From: Ignavibacteriaceae bacterium
GTDB lineage: Bacteria; Bacteroidota; Ignavibacteria; Ignavibacteriales; Ignavibacteriaceae
NCBI GenBank assembly: GCA_023229425.1
Contig: JALNZG010000003.1
Location: forward strand, 1 to 64,000
Reading direction: 5' to 3'
DNA: 64,000 nt
Below, piece after piece: positions 42,768-51,846 of the stretch (the stretch's first letter is position 1; the number at the start of each line of letters is the position of its first letter). A program made the translations under genes and the position numbers. The notes beneath the pieces were generated by a model, which was not told where the DNA came from, ran no database searches, and was given only the letters and a program-made list of their open reading frames with translations.

Positions 42768-44033
42768 TTATTTAAGCAGCAACATCTTTTTTGATGATAT
42801 AAAATCATTTACCCGTAACTGGTAAACGTACATACCGCTAGCGAGTGAAAAAGCATCAAATTGGACAGTGTATTTGCCTATTTCTTTCGGCTCGTTTACA
42901 GCGATCTTTATTTCGTTGCCAAGAATGTCGAATATTTTTAATGTGACGTTTCCACTTTTGAGCAATTGGTAGGTGATGATTGTTTTCGGATTAAATGGGT
43001 TGGGATAATTTTGAAAGATCTGGTAGGATGTTATTCCCTCCGGATGTTCGTCTTGAATAGAAACTGTGTTATCGTATTTTAGAAGAGTACTATCCACCCC
43101 AAGAATATACCCGGTTTCTCCATTATTAAAAAAGAAGATGCGGTATAAGTTAGAAGTCGTACCACTTTCAACTTGCGTCCAATTCAACCCTTGGTTGGTA
43201 GTATGCCAAATAAATCCATATTCCCCAACTACCCAACCTGTACTATCATCAGTAAACACAACGTCGTTCAACCAAGAACATGGGAGGTCATATCTCATCC
43301 ATGATAATCCACCATTGCTTGTTACCTGAATTATTCCGTCACTATATGGAGGATTCCCACCAACAGCATACCCATGCAACGAGTCCGTAAATGTTATTGC
43401 CTGGTTTATGTTCGTCATTGAATCAATGTACTGCCAAGTTTTACCACTATCAACTGTATTTAATATAAATCCCATATCGGTAAGCGCTCCCCCTCCTCCC
43501 ACAGTCCAGCCATGTTTTTTATCAAGGAAAAAGATATCGTATACTCCTATCTTACCAACATGAGATTGTATCGACATGGTATCCCATGTTATTCCCCCGT
43601 CTATGGTTTTATAAATGTTGTTACTTCCACCAGCAAATCCTACTAGTGAATCGAAAAAGGTCAAACATCCGATCGCCGGAGTTGAGTACCTGTTCCAACT
43701 TTTCCCACCATCTTTAGTAATCATAATATTATAATCATTGCCCGGGAGAATACGTCCCACCATCCAACCATGTAAGGTATCAATAAATTCTATTGTGCCA
43801 AGTGCAGTTTTATTGTTTAGTTCTACCCAGAGTTTGCCTCCATTAGTAGTTCTAAAGACTGAAGCATTTGGTCCTGCTTTCAACCAACCATTATTTGGGT
43901 CAACAAATACACCTTTATTGGGTGTATAATTTCCGAGTGGGTTAAATGTTTGGTTTATCTTTACCCATTGCTGTGCAGGCATGTTTGCAAAAAGGAAGCA
44001 AATAAGTAAACAAATAGTAAACACTGATTTCAT
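42768..44033 (-). CDS. T9SS-exported YCF48/BNR-repeat protein
   Basis: A 421-aa protein starting at ATG 44033, chosen because GGGAG lies 7 nt upstream and it opens a good signal peptide (MKSVFTICLLICFLFANMPAQQW). Residues 30-340 are repeated YCF48/BNR-type propeller blades (NNGWLKAGPNASVFRTTNGG, DTLHGWMVG, DGGITWDTM, DDSTGWVVGEYGFIWHTTNQ). The last 85 residues are a complete T9SS type-A sorting domain (IFQNYPNPFNPKTIITYQL, ASGMYVYQLR, KKMLLLK). A cell-surface or released propeller; ligand unknown. It is a paralogue-like relative of the gene at 62610. Confidence 0.88.
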   Translation of the reverse strand: MKSVFTICLLICFLFANMPAQQWVKINQTFNPLGNYTPNKGVFVDPNNGWLKAGPNASVFRTTNGGKLWVELNNKTALGTIEFIDTLHGWMVGRILPGNDYNIMITKDGGKSWNRYSTPAIGCLTFFDSLVGFAGGSNNIYKTIDGGITWDTMSIQSHVGKIGVYDIFFLDKKHGWTVGGGGALTDMGFILNTVDSGKTWQYIDSMTNINQAITFTDSLHGYAVGGNPPYSDGIIQVTSNGGLSWMRYDLPCSWLNDVVFTDDSTGWVVGEYGFIWHTTNQGLNWTQVESGTTSNLYRIFFFNNGETGYILGVDSTLLKYDNTVSIQDEHPEGITSYQIFQNYPNPFNPKTIITYQLLKSGNVTLKIFDILGNEIKIAVNEPKEIGKYTVQFDAFSLASGMYVYQLRVNDFISSKKMLLLK

Positions 44034-44080
44034 TACCATACTCCCGTAAAATGTGAAAATAATGTTTATCAAAATTAAAC

Positions 44081-44112
44081 AAAAAAGGCATATCAAAATG
44101 ATATGCCTTTTT
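44081..44112 (-). terminator. Rho-independent terminator after the porV-like gene
   Basis: GGCATATC (44087-44094) and GATATGCC (44100-44107) form an 8-bp stem with a 5-nt loop, with six A on one side and five T on the other. On the minus strand it follows the PorV-like stop by about 20 nt. Same GGCAT stem type as 28594. Confidence 0.85.
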
Positions 44113-44132
44113 CAATTTAAAGAAATGTTCGT

Positions 44133-45140
44133 TTAGAACTTAATACCCATTGAAAAGTGCTGGGTATTTTTTAACATACCAAAATCCTGGTAGGCGTAAT
44201 CAATTGAAACTCCCATACCGGGGAAAAATTCATACATCAGTCCAACGCCGAGTGTTAAACCTTCTTCGGTGTTTGTGAGGAATAATGATTTGTATCCGCC
44301 GCGTACAGCGATCATATTCTCAAAAACATATTCAGCACCAACATTCAACGCTTCGGAGTTATCATTCGGATGGAGAGCATCTACACCAACTGTAAAACGG
44401 TGTTCTTCGGTATCCAATAAGTCCATTGCAACTCCAACTCTAAAAGTTAAAGGAAGCGGGAAATTATCAGTATTCAACGTAGCCAAAATCTGCTCGTTAT
44501 TACCGTAAATATTCGAATTAATATCATGGAGAACGTAGAGATCTTTTCCATCCATTTTCATATCAGTTCCGAAGTTGGTAATAGTAGCAGCTATCCGTAA
44601 ACCATAAATATCAGAATTAAAAAGAATTCCCAAATCAACTGCAACCGCAGAGGCGGAAGAATTCCAAATTGTTTCATTAATATATTTAAGATTGCCGCCT
44701 ACCGAAAAGCGGTCTGTCAAACTGTAGGCATACGTCAAGGCAAGAGAATAATCCTTTGCGGAAAACATTTCACCGGTTCCGTCAGGCTCACGCATTGAGG
44801 TAACTTCCATCTTTCCGTAGTCTAAGTAAGTAAGACTTAACCCAACGGCACCGAGATCACCCAAATTTAATGCGGCTCCCGCCCAATTGTAGGTAATATC
44901 CGCAAACCATTTTGTGTGTGCAAAGAAGGCTTCGTTCCCGGTAATTCTTGAGATACCGGCAGGATTCCAATAGAGTGAAGTAATATCATTTGCCGTTGCT
45001 GCAAAAGCGCCGCCCATTGATATTGGGCGGGAACCAACTCCAATGTTTAGAAATGCCGCCGCAGTTGAACCGACTTTCGTTTGTGCAAAAGAAAGTGCGG
45101 TCATAAAGATCAATAAATTTATTATTAAAAGTTTTCTCAT
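44133..45140 (-). CDS. PorV/PorQ family outer-membrane protein
   Basis: A 335-aa protein with signal peptide (LLIINLLIFMTALSFAQ). The N-terminal signature is TKVGSTAAAFLNIGVGSRPISMGGAFAATANDITSLYWNPAGIS, typical for PorV/UPF0164 proteins, FadL-like barrels that receive T9SS cargo at the outer membrane and pass it to the attachment complex. The rest alternates as barrel strands and ends SMGIKF. It is the last gene of the operon TonB receptor - 1207-aa protein - PorV, 13 nt after the preceding gene. Confidence 0.88.
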   Translation of the reverse strand: MRKLLIINLLIFMTALSFAQTKVGSTAAAFLNIGVGSRPISMGGAFAATANDITSLYWNPAGISRITGNEAFFAHTKWFADITYNWAGAALNLGDLGAVGLSLTYLDYGKMEVTSMREPDGTGEMFSAKDYSLALTYAYSLTDRFSVGGNLKYINETIWNSSASAVAVDLGILFNSDIYGLRIAATITNFGTDMKMDGKDLYVLHDINSNIYGNNEQILATLNTDNFPLPLTFRVGVAMDLLDTEEHRFTVGVDALHPNDNSEALNVGAEYVFENMIAVRGGYKSLFLTNTEEGLTLGVGLMYEFFPGMGVSIDYAYQDFGMLKNTQHFSMGIKF

Positions 45141-45153
45141 CTCTCAAACTCCG

Positions 45154-48100
45154 TTATTTAATGAGAGCAAATTTGCCGATTTTTGTTCCGACATTCGGCG
45201 CATCCACTACAAATACATACACGCCGAAAGCTACGTCGAGATTTTCCTCGGTTCGTAAATTCCAATACACATCACCGACAAACAGATCATTGTGATTCAA
45301 TGTTTTCACTAATTCACCACGAACCGTAAAGATCGAAATTTTCGATCCCGGAGGTATCCTGGTAAAGCGAATCTCTCTTTCACCTCTTCCGCTTGTCTGC
45401 GTACTCGATAATCTTGATTCAGCTTCATGTGTCACCACATAAGGATTCGGAACTACCTTAATTCTATCTAAATCACTCTTAGCGAGATTATTATCAATGC
45501 TTGCCTGATCAATCGAGAACGTAAGTTGATCAGTCCTATTAAAAGGTTTAGTACTATATATTGTTAGAGTGCCCTGGGTTTCAATCGGAGCGCCCGGAGT
45601 ACCATACTGGATAACCAATTGAAACGTTCGATAATTTTTCCCTTCAATGGTTTCTTTAAATAAAATATTATGAGTTGTACTAACCGAACCGGTTTTCCAA
45701 TAGACAAACTTGATATAATTACCCGTCGTTAAATTTTTCACTCTGAAGGTAATCGGGACAGCAACTTTAATATTTAAAGCGCTATCTGTTACCGAAGTAT
45801 CAACTATCGTGTTAGAAAACTCAAACCGATAGTCATAAGGCATAGCAATTCCCGCTAAATCAGGCTTTGCCGGGTTAGGGAAAACTCTAAATATATACGG
45901 CGGTTCCGGTGATGTAGAAATTCCTTCGTACTTTGATTTAACTGTATCGGTTTTGATCACTTCTTCATTATACAACTGAAGCCTAAACCCGTGCACAATT
46001 TTAGTTTCCCCATTAAATTTAGTGCTTTTATCAATTATTGTATCAACAGTTCCAACAAAGATAGTTGTATCCGTAGTTCTTGTTACACTATTAACGGTAA
46101 TTTCAACTCCCTTTGGCACAGTAATGATCTCGCCGGGTTTCACAATATACTGTGCATTAATTGAGGGAATTTTCACAGTATCCGGAGTTACTAAATCTAT
46201 CAAAGACCAATTAGAAGTATAGCCTTGCACGGCTGTATCTTGAAACGCAATTTGATATTGATTAATGGGACGAACTGCATGGTCGTCAATCATCTCAATT
46301 ACAACAGAACCGGTTCCTCTAAAATTAGCTGATTTTTGCAGCAATCCGATTTTAGCAGGTTTATATCCGGTAGGACGAAATCCCGGAGTTATATAACCGG
46401 TATTATCATCAGTAACAATTTGCCCCGAAGAGGTCCTATCAATAAACTTGGAATTTTCCGAAGGGAAAATATTTAATTTTGATTCACCGGCATCATAGGA
46501 ACAAACTGCATAATAATAAGTCTGCCCTTTGGTAACAGTCGAATCAATAAATTTATTTACTATGCCGGTGTTACTCCCAAGATAGTAGGTCGTTCCACTA
46601 ACTTGTTCGAGGAGTATGGCTGACGGATAAAAGAAGCCTGAAATACTATCTTTTAAATCGTATTGAGCAATCGGTTTATCAAATGATAACGTTCCGAGCG
46701 CACTGGTAATTTCGCGTGCATCAATAAATCCTGCATCAGTAGAACGATAAATTTTATATCCTTGAAAATCTCTTTTCTTGGAAATAAAATCTTTAGAGTT
46801 TTCTACAGGAACTCCATCCCAATAAATAACTACATTACCATCTTCTTGAGTAATTGTAATTTTCGGTTTTTTAGGAGGCTGAGGGAATTTATATCCGGCA
46901 TCATAAATTTGTTGTACGATGTTCTTGCTTCTCGTAATGTCATTATAGTCAACTCCAAAAAGAAGAGCAACAGAGAACCGTTCGGTTTGAAGCGATTTAA
47001 GTGGAAAGTAACCGGAAGCATAAATAAAGTCTCCATCCATTGGTGTTGGCGGAACGACGTCAAATCTACCGGGAAACATTCGCGTCCAAACAAGCTGATC
47101 ATCGCTTAGATCAGGAGATGAAGGTTGATTAAAAAAGTTAAAACTTGTTAATCCGATTTGATCTGATTCATCAGGGTCTGTTCTTCCGAAATTCGGTTCA
47201 CCCTGGTCAGGAATCGCATTGCCTTCAGTACCGTTCCCATCCGGTTTAATATAATTTGCATCATCTTTTCCAACGCCGTCGGAACCTACGTCATCAACTA
47301 ACGGGTCCCAATCTCCTTCTTCATCACCGGCAAAGTGAGATTTCACAACAACATTTCCATTGACATCAATAACATAACTTGAAATTAAATTTCCTGCCGA
47401 GTTATCCCGTTTTTCATCTATCATCGGATCATCAACAGCAATACTATTTTTATAATCTTTATAACGTAATCCTTTTAGACCTTTTTTATTTCTTGTCTCA
47501 AAATGAATTGCCTCATTTTCATCAATTAAACCATCAAGATCATTATCAATTCCATCGTAGGCTGTTGGATCGGGGAGAGAAACTCCGTTTAATATTGAAG
47601 CAATATGTCCTTCACGGAGTTTTGTAACACCGGGAGTAATAATAAATCTGGTACCCATAGAATAAACAGTATCTTTTGTAGCTTTTACTGTGTGTGAACT
47701 TCTTTCATAAGTTACCTGATCAATGAGAAAAACAACATCTCCGGCTTTATAAATTACTGAATCAAAGTCCGCTTTCACAAACATTTTTGCGTTAGGACTA
47801 GGGTCATCGTCATCATTGTCTATGCCATCAAAAGGGTTGCCCGGTGATTCGAGGAATGCATACCCAACATACCCAACTTTTTGACCGTGGTTACCAACTC
47901 CATCATTATCCCACGAATAAGTAATCCAAGCATCAATTTCAAAGAATCCAAGATCGTCTCCGCTGTCTCCGTCACCTCCTGCTAACGTTCCAACAACGGT
48001 ACCGAAATCGGCTTTTTTATAATTATAATTTCCTTCATTTTTTATATCATACAACCAAAAGAGAGTATTTTCTGCTAAAAAGCTTGCCCATTGGAAACCG

Positions 48101-48777
48101 CGGACTGCCAATTGCATACCCATACCATGTCTTGATGGATCATTTGAATCGGGAAGAAAAAGTGTAGCCGGAAGCTCTTGGCTTGCCGCACCATTGAACT
48201 CATCATCCCATTGGTCATCAGCCCAAAAATAGCTTTCCTGGTCAGCATTAATTTGTCCACGTCCGAAATAACCATTCCATTCTGAAACTCCGTTTGCATC
48301 AGTCCAGTCCGGATGATCGCGCCAGCCGCCTATAGGCCAGGTCCCCGGCAAGTGGCTCATAGCTATTCCTTCTTGAGCAACCTTACTTTCATAAGCCGGA
48401 TTATTAAAACCGGGCATTGGGTTAAATCCCCAGAAATAATTAAAGGTAGGATTTTTTTCATTTCCTTGACCTTTTCTCGGACCGCGAGAAATAGTAACCG
48501 AATGCAGAGTGTCCCCATTCTTATTTACAAATTCAAGCCCAATTAAAGGGATACAGTCTCCGATATAGTTTTCACCGGAACCGCGTGGCCATTCTCCACG
48601 AATATCTACACCTGAATTAAATCCAGTAACTTGACCATCATTATAAAAAGAAATAGCAACTCTATTTCCTTTATGAAAACCGACTCTTCTGAAATTTGGG
48701 TCACTTCGCTGGGCAAGAAGACTACCGACCGCAAGAAAAAAGATGAGTACTAAATTTTGAAAATATTTTTTATTCAT
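45154..48777 (-). CDS. Large secreted surface protein with C-terminal sorting-like domain
   Basis: A 1207-aa exported protein with signal peptide (LVLIFFLAVGSLLAQ). The N-terminal region (RRVGFHKGNRVAISFYNDGQ) is followed by Asp-rich calcium-loop-like segments: FDGIDNDDDDPSPN, YDGIDNDLDGLIDENE and DDVGSDGVGKDD. An FnIII-type stretch lies around residues 650-800 (NVVIYWDGVP, GQTYYYAVCSYDAGESK). The C-terminus VVPNPYVV...ISIFTVRGELVKTL...FGVYVFVVDAP..GKFALIK resembles a variant T9SS sorting domain used in Ignavibacteria. No enzyme motif was found. It lies 17 nt after the TonB receptor and 13 nt before the PorV gene, so it is probably the exported cargo of this unit. Confidence 0.8.
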   Translation of the reverse strand: MNKKYFQNLVLIFFLAVGSLLAQRSDPNFRRVGFHKGNRVAISFYNDGQVTGFNSGVDIRGEWPRGSGENYIGDCIPLIGLEFVNKNGDTLHSVTISRGPRKGQGNEKNPTFNYFWGFNPMPGFNNPAYESKVAQEGIAMSHLPGTWPIGGWRDHPDWTDANGVSEWNGYFGRGQINADQESYFWADDQWDDEFNGAASQELPATLFLPDSNDPSRHGMGMQLAVRGFQWASFLAENTLFWLYDIKNEGNYNYKKADFGTVVGTLAGGDGDSGDDLGFFEIDAWITYSWDNDGVGNHGQKVGYVGYAFLESPGNPFDGIDNDDDDPSPNAKMFVKADFDSVIYKAGDVVFLIDQVTYERSSHTVKATKDTVYSMGTRFIITPGVTKLREGHIASILNGVSLPDPTAYDGIDNDLDGLIDENEAIHFETRNKKGLKGLRYKDYKNSIAVDDPMIDEKRDNSAGNLISSYVIDVNGNVVVKSHFAGDEEGDWDPLVDDVGSDGVGKDDANYIKPDGNGTEGNAIPDQGEPNFGRTDPDESDQIGLTSFNFFNQPSSPDLSDDQLVWTRMFPGRFDVVPPTPMDGDFIYASGYFPLKSLQTERFSVALLFGVDYNDITRSKNIVQQIYDAGYKFPQPPKKPKITITQEDGNVVIYWDGVPVENSKDFISKKRDFQGYKIYRSTDAGFIDAREITSALGTLSFDKPIAQYDLKDSISGFFYPSAILLEQVSGTTYYLGSNTGIVNKFIDSTVTKGQTYYYAVCSYDAGESKLNIFPSENSKFIDRTSSGQIVTDDNTGYITPGFRPTGYKPAKIGLLQKSANFRGTGSVVIEMIDDHAVRPINQYQIAFQDTAVQGYTSNWSLIDLVTPDTVKIPSINAQYIVKPGEIITVPKGVEITVNSVTRTTDTTIFVGTVDTIIDKSTKFNGETKIVHGFRLQLYNEEVIKTDTVKSKYEGISTSPEPPYIFRVFPNPAKPDLAGIAMPYDYRFEFSNTIVDTSVTDSALNIKVAVPITFRVKNLTTGNYIKFVYWKTGSVSTTHNILFKETIEGKNYRTFQLVIQYGTPGAPIETQGTLTIYSTKPFNRTDQLTFSIDQASIDNNLAKSDLDRIKVVPNPYVVTHEAESRLSSTQTSGRGEREIRFTRIPPGSKISIFTVRGELVKTLNHNDLFVGDVYWNLRTEENLDVAFGVYVFVVDAPNVGTKIGKFALIK

Positions 48778-48794
48778 ATCTAAGTACCTTAGAA

Positions 48795-51596
48795 TTAAAA
48801 GTTAAAGGAAGCGCCGAGCTCAACTCTTCGCGGTTCTGAAAAAAATGTCGGATTAGTATAAAGTTCATCCAAAGTATTGTAATACAGAGCAGGATTAATA
48901 TTTTGAGCTTCCAACTTTCCAAATGTAAAGAGAGGGTCACCGGTATCTCCGTAAACTCCTCTTGGGTTATCGAGATCGAGCAAGTTATAAACTTTAACAA
49001 ATACGGTAATTTTGTAAGTATCAATTCTGAAATCTTTATAAGCTCGCAGATCAATATTAAAAATGCTTGGTTTGATATCGCTATTCTTGGGGAAAGCGTT
49101 TTGGGTAACGCGCGTATTTTTATTTGTCTGTCGCGTATAAGGTTGTCCGGAATAAAAATTACCGATCATAGAAAACCCGTAATTATCTTGCACCGTATAA
49201 GCTGCCGTAATATTCAGCGTATGGGTTTGATCCCAATCTAAAGGAGTAATAAAGGTTTCCGGGGCTGCACCGCCTTGAACTGCATTTCTTGCATCAGCAG
49301 GATTTGAAGAATTTCCTTTTGTAACTGCATAGGTATAATCAAGATTTACGGCTAAACCACCCGAAAATCGTTTTTCAAACTTTACTATAATTCCTTTTGA
49401 AAACCCGAAATCGGAATTGGCATATTGGCTGTAGGATTTAGCTCCGCCGAATACCAAGATATCATCCGTCTGAGTGCCGATAAGATCCCGAAAATCCTCA
49501 AAGAACATTGTAACATCAACAGCAATATCTTCACCGATTTGCTGTTGAATCCCGATTTCCCCTTTAACCGTTTTTTGTGGTTTCAAATCTGCATTTCCAA
49601 CTAAACCTTGGTTACCAGAACCATCGCTAAGTTTAAAATTGGGATTGGAATAAAGCAGTTCATAAGAAGGAAGCTGAAAAAAATGTCCATAAGAAAAGTG
49701 AATAACACCTTTATCGGTTATCGGGAAAGCAATTCCTAATCTTGGGCTTAATTGATATTTCACTTTAGCGTCTGTGTACCAATAGGCTTTTCTATCGGCT
49801 AAAGTTTTAATTGTTTCTCCGGCGTCATATTTCCCGTTTTGGTTACCATCAACATATTGGTTTTCAGGACGAATAGGATTGTTGATATCAGGGTCAGTAG
49901 GGTCGCTGAGAATAAAACTATTAGGATCGAAAACATCCAGGCGAACACCGGCGTTAAATATCAAATTAAATGCTTCAAATTTGGATTGGAAATATCCCGA
50001 AATTTCTGTCGGTTCTTTAACATACTGATCAAAGTCTGTTGAAGTGGCAGCCGGAACAGTTACGTTATACGGAGAAGTTTTTGAACCGTTAACTAACAAC
50101 GGTTGTAAGGTTATATTTTCGTAGTATAAACGATGTTTCTTAAATTCTCCGCCGAATTGAATTGAAATTTCTTTATTCAATTGGGAAGTCATATCTAACT
50201 TAGCGGAAATTGAAGTAGTATTCCGTGTAAATCTGTTTGTGTTTGTTCCGCCTACTGCAAAGCTGTATGGCGGTGTCTGGAGAAAACTGTTATCAACATA
50301 GAATGTCGGCTGCAGTGTATCTCCGGTATATACATTTTCAAATAGATAATGATGGTAATCTTTGAAGAAATAAGAAAGATTGAACGTGTAAAAAGTAGAT
50401 GCCGAAATAGCGTGGTTTAAACTTAGAGTGTTCGAGTAGCCTGTCTTGAATCTATGAAGATTATTATCAGGAGTTAATCTGTTATCTCCGTCGTAAACCT
50501 GGTATTGTTGTTTATCAAGGATGTAATTATAACTTAATCTAATTCCGCCGGGTAAGCGGTAGGTCAATTTCGCTTGACCGAAAACGCGGTCATTCGTGTT
50601 CATCGGAACAAATGAGCTATCACCGCTTTTCTTAACATAGTACCCGCCACCTTGTGCGGCATCTCTTTCACGGGCAAAATCGGTAACTAAGAAATCTCTT
50701 TTACCGTAGAGGTAACCGGTGTTGTAAAAATATCTTCCATTAACAAAAAAGAATAAATTATCCGGAATGACCGGCCCGCTTAAACTTCCTTCAATATTTC
50801 GGATAGCGGTTGGTTTTATATTTTTAATATTCCAGAACTTGTCTTCCCTCGAAGAAATGTAATCTCCGAAATACGATTGAAGACTTCCGTTAAAATTGTC
50901 ATCACCGTCTTTAGTAACAATGTTCACAATACCGGACATCGCCTGACCGAATTCAGCATTAAAAGCTCCTGAAACAACTTGCAGTTCTTTGATGGAATTT
51001 GTTGAAACATCAATAACATTGCTGCCATCATAGGCATCGGTAATAGGAACACCGTCTATTTGAAAAGCAATCTGACCTTTTCTTCCGCCGCGTAAATGAA
51101 GTTCTCCTCCGCCGCCTTTGGTAATGCCGGCTTGCAGTTGAAGTAAATCTCCAACTTCAGTTACCGGAAGTTCGGAAATTAGCTGATCACTCATAATAGA
51201 GGTTGATGCTGTTAAATCTTTTTGCACCATGGGTCTTTCGGCTACAACTACAACGTCTTGAGAAATAGTAACTGCGTTGGAACTTAATTTGGCGTTTAAG
51301 GCGGTTGTTAATCCCGTAGAAACATTAATGTTTTGATAGGTTACAGCATTATATCCGATTGCGCTTATTCGAACAGTATAAACTCCGGGCTTAAGATTGA
51401 TGATAGCAAAATCACCATCCAGATTAGATGCAGCGCCTTGTGTGGTTCCTACAACTACAACATTCACAAAAGGAATACCTTCGCCATTTGCAGCATCGGT
51501 AATTTTCCCGGAAACTTTTCCTGTTTGAGAGAACGCAGAAAAGGATAAGAAAAGGAAACTGATTAAAACTAAAGTAAATTGTCTATCAATTCTCAT
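48795..51596 (-). CDS. Oar-like TonB-dependent receptor
   Basis: A 933-aa outer-membrane receptor. Signal peptide to about residue 23 (FLFLSFSAFSQ), a carboxypeptidase-regulatory-like domain at 25-105 (GKVSGKITDAANGEGIPFVNV, NLDGDFAIINLKPGVYTV), then a TonB-box-like DVVVVAERP and plug (LPVTEVGDLLQLQAGI, LHLRGGRKGQIAFQIDGVPI, SGAFNAEFGQAMSGIVNIVTKDG). The rest is a 22-strand-type barrel ending RRVELGASFNF. The Oar type is large and its ligand unknown; some handle oligopeptides or surface proteins. GGGAGG lies 8 nt before the ATG, and a TTGAC-N17-TATTTTTG promoter is 110-140 nt upstream. Confidence 0.93.
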   Translation of the reverse strand: MRIDRQFTLVLISFLFLSFSAFSQTGKVSGKITDAANGEGIPFVNVVVVGTTQGAASNLDGDFAIINLKPGVYTVRISAIGYNAVTYQNINVSTGLTTALNAKLSSNAVTISQDVVVVAERPMVQKDLTASTSIMSDQLISELPVTEVGDLLQLQAGITKGGGGELHLRGGRKGQIAFQIDGVPITDAYDGSNVIDVSTNSIKELQVVSGAFNAEFGQAMSGIVNIVTKDGDDNFNGSLQSYFGDYISSREDKFWNIKNIKPTAIRNIEGSLSGPVIPDNLFFFVNGRYFYNTGYLYGKRDFLVTDFARERDAAQGGGYYVKKSGDSSFVPMNTNDRVFGQAKLTYRLPGGIRLSYNYILDKQQYQVYDGDNRLTPDNNLHRFKTGYSNTLSLNHAISASTFYTFNLSYFFKDYHHYLFENVYTGDTLQPTFYVDNSFLQTPPYSFAVGGTNTNRFTRNTTSISAKLDMTSQLNKEISIQFGGEFKKHRLYYENITLQPLLVNGSKTSPYNVTVPAATSTDFDQYVKEPTEISGYFQSKFEAFNLIFNAGVRLDVFDPNSFILSDPTDPDINNPIRPENQYVDGNQNGKYDAGETIKTLADRKAYWYTDAKVKYQLSPRLGIAFPITDKGVIHFSYGHFFQLPSYELLYSNPNFKLSDGSGNQGLVGNADLKPQKTVKGEIGIQQQIGEDIAVDVTMFFEDFRDLIGTQTDDILVFGGAKSYSQYANSDFGFSKGIIVKFEKRFSGGLAVNLDYTYAVTKGNSSNPADARNAVQGGAAPETFITPLDWDQTHTLNITAAYTVQDNYGFSMIGNFYSGQPYTRQTNKNTRVTQNAFPKNSDIKPSIFNIDLRAYKDFRIDTYKITVFVKVYNLLDLDNPRGVYGDTGDPLFTFGKLEAQNINPALYYNTLDELYTNPTFFSEPRRVELGASFNF

Positions 51597-51704
51597 GTGT
51601 AAGCCTCCCTACTCTCACATACTTGATAACTAAGTAAATTGTTTAAATAAATAAAGGAATGAAAAAATTAGTCGGTCCATTCACTTTTAATTTTTATGTC
51701 AAGT

Positions 51705-51734
51705 CAAAAATAAGCGATAATTCGTTAAAGTCAA
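51705..51734 (-). promoter_or_regulatory. Promoter of the TonB receptor-PorV operon (TTGAC-N17-TATTTTTG)
   Basis: Minus-strand TTGAC (51734-51730) and TATTTTTG (51712-51705) are 17 nt apart, a perfect TAnnTTTG. A 5' leader of roughly 100 nt would precede the ATG at 51596. Confidence 0.6.
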
Positions 51735-51791
51735 AAAAAATAATAAATAAGTTGGTTTACTTTAATTTTTAATAATTTATCCCGCTTTTCA

Positions 51792-51821
51792 TTGTAGAAA
51801 CTAAAAATATAAATACTTTTG
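51792..51821 (+). promoter_or_regulatory. Promoter for the AI-2E transporter (TTGTA-N17-TACTTTTG)
   Basis: TTGTA (51792-51796) and TACTTTTG (51814-51821) are 17 nt apart, 25 nt upstream of the ATG at 51847. It diverges from the TonB operon promoter. Confidence 0.55.
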
Positions 51822-51846
51822 TAGTGACTAATTTTATTGAAAAGCT

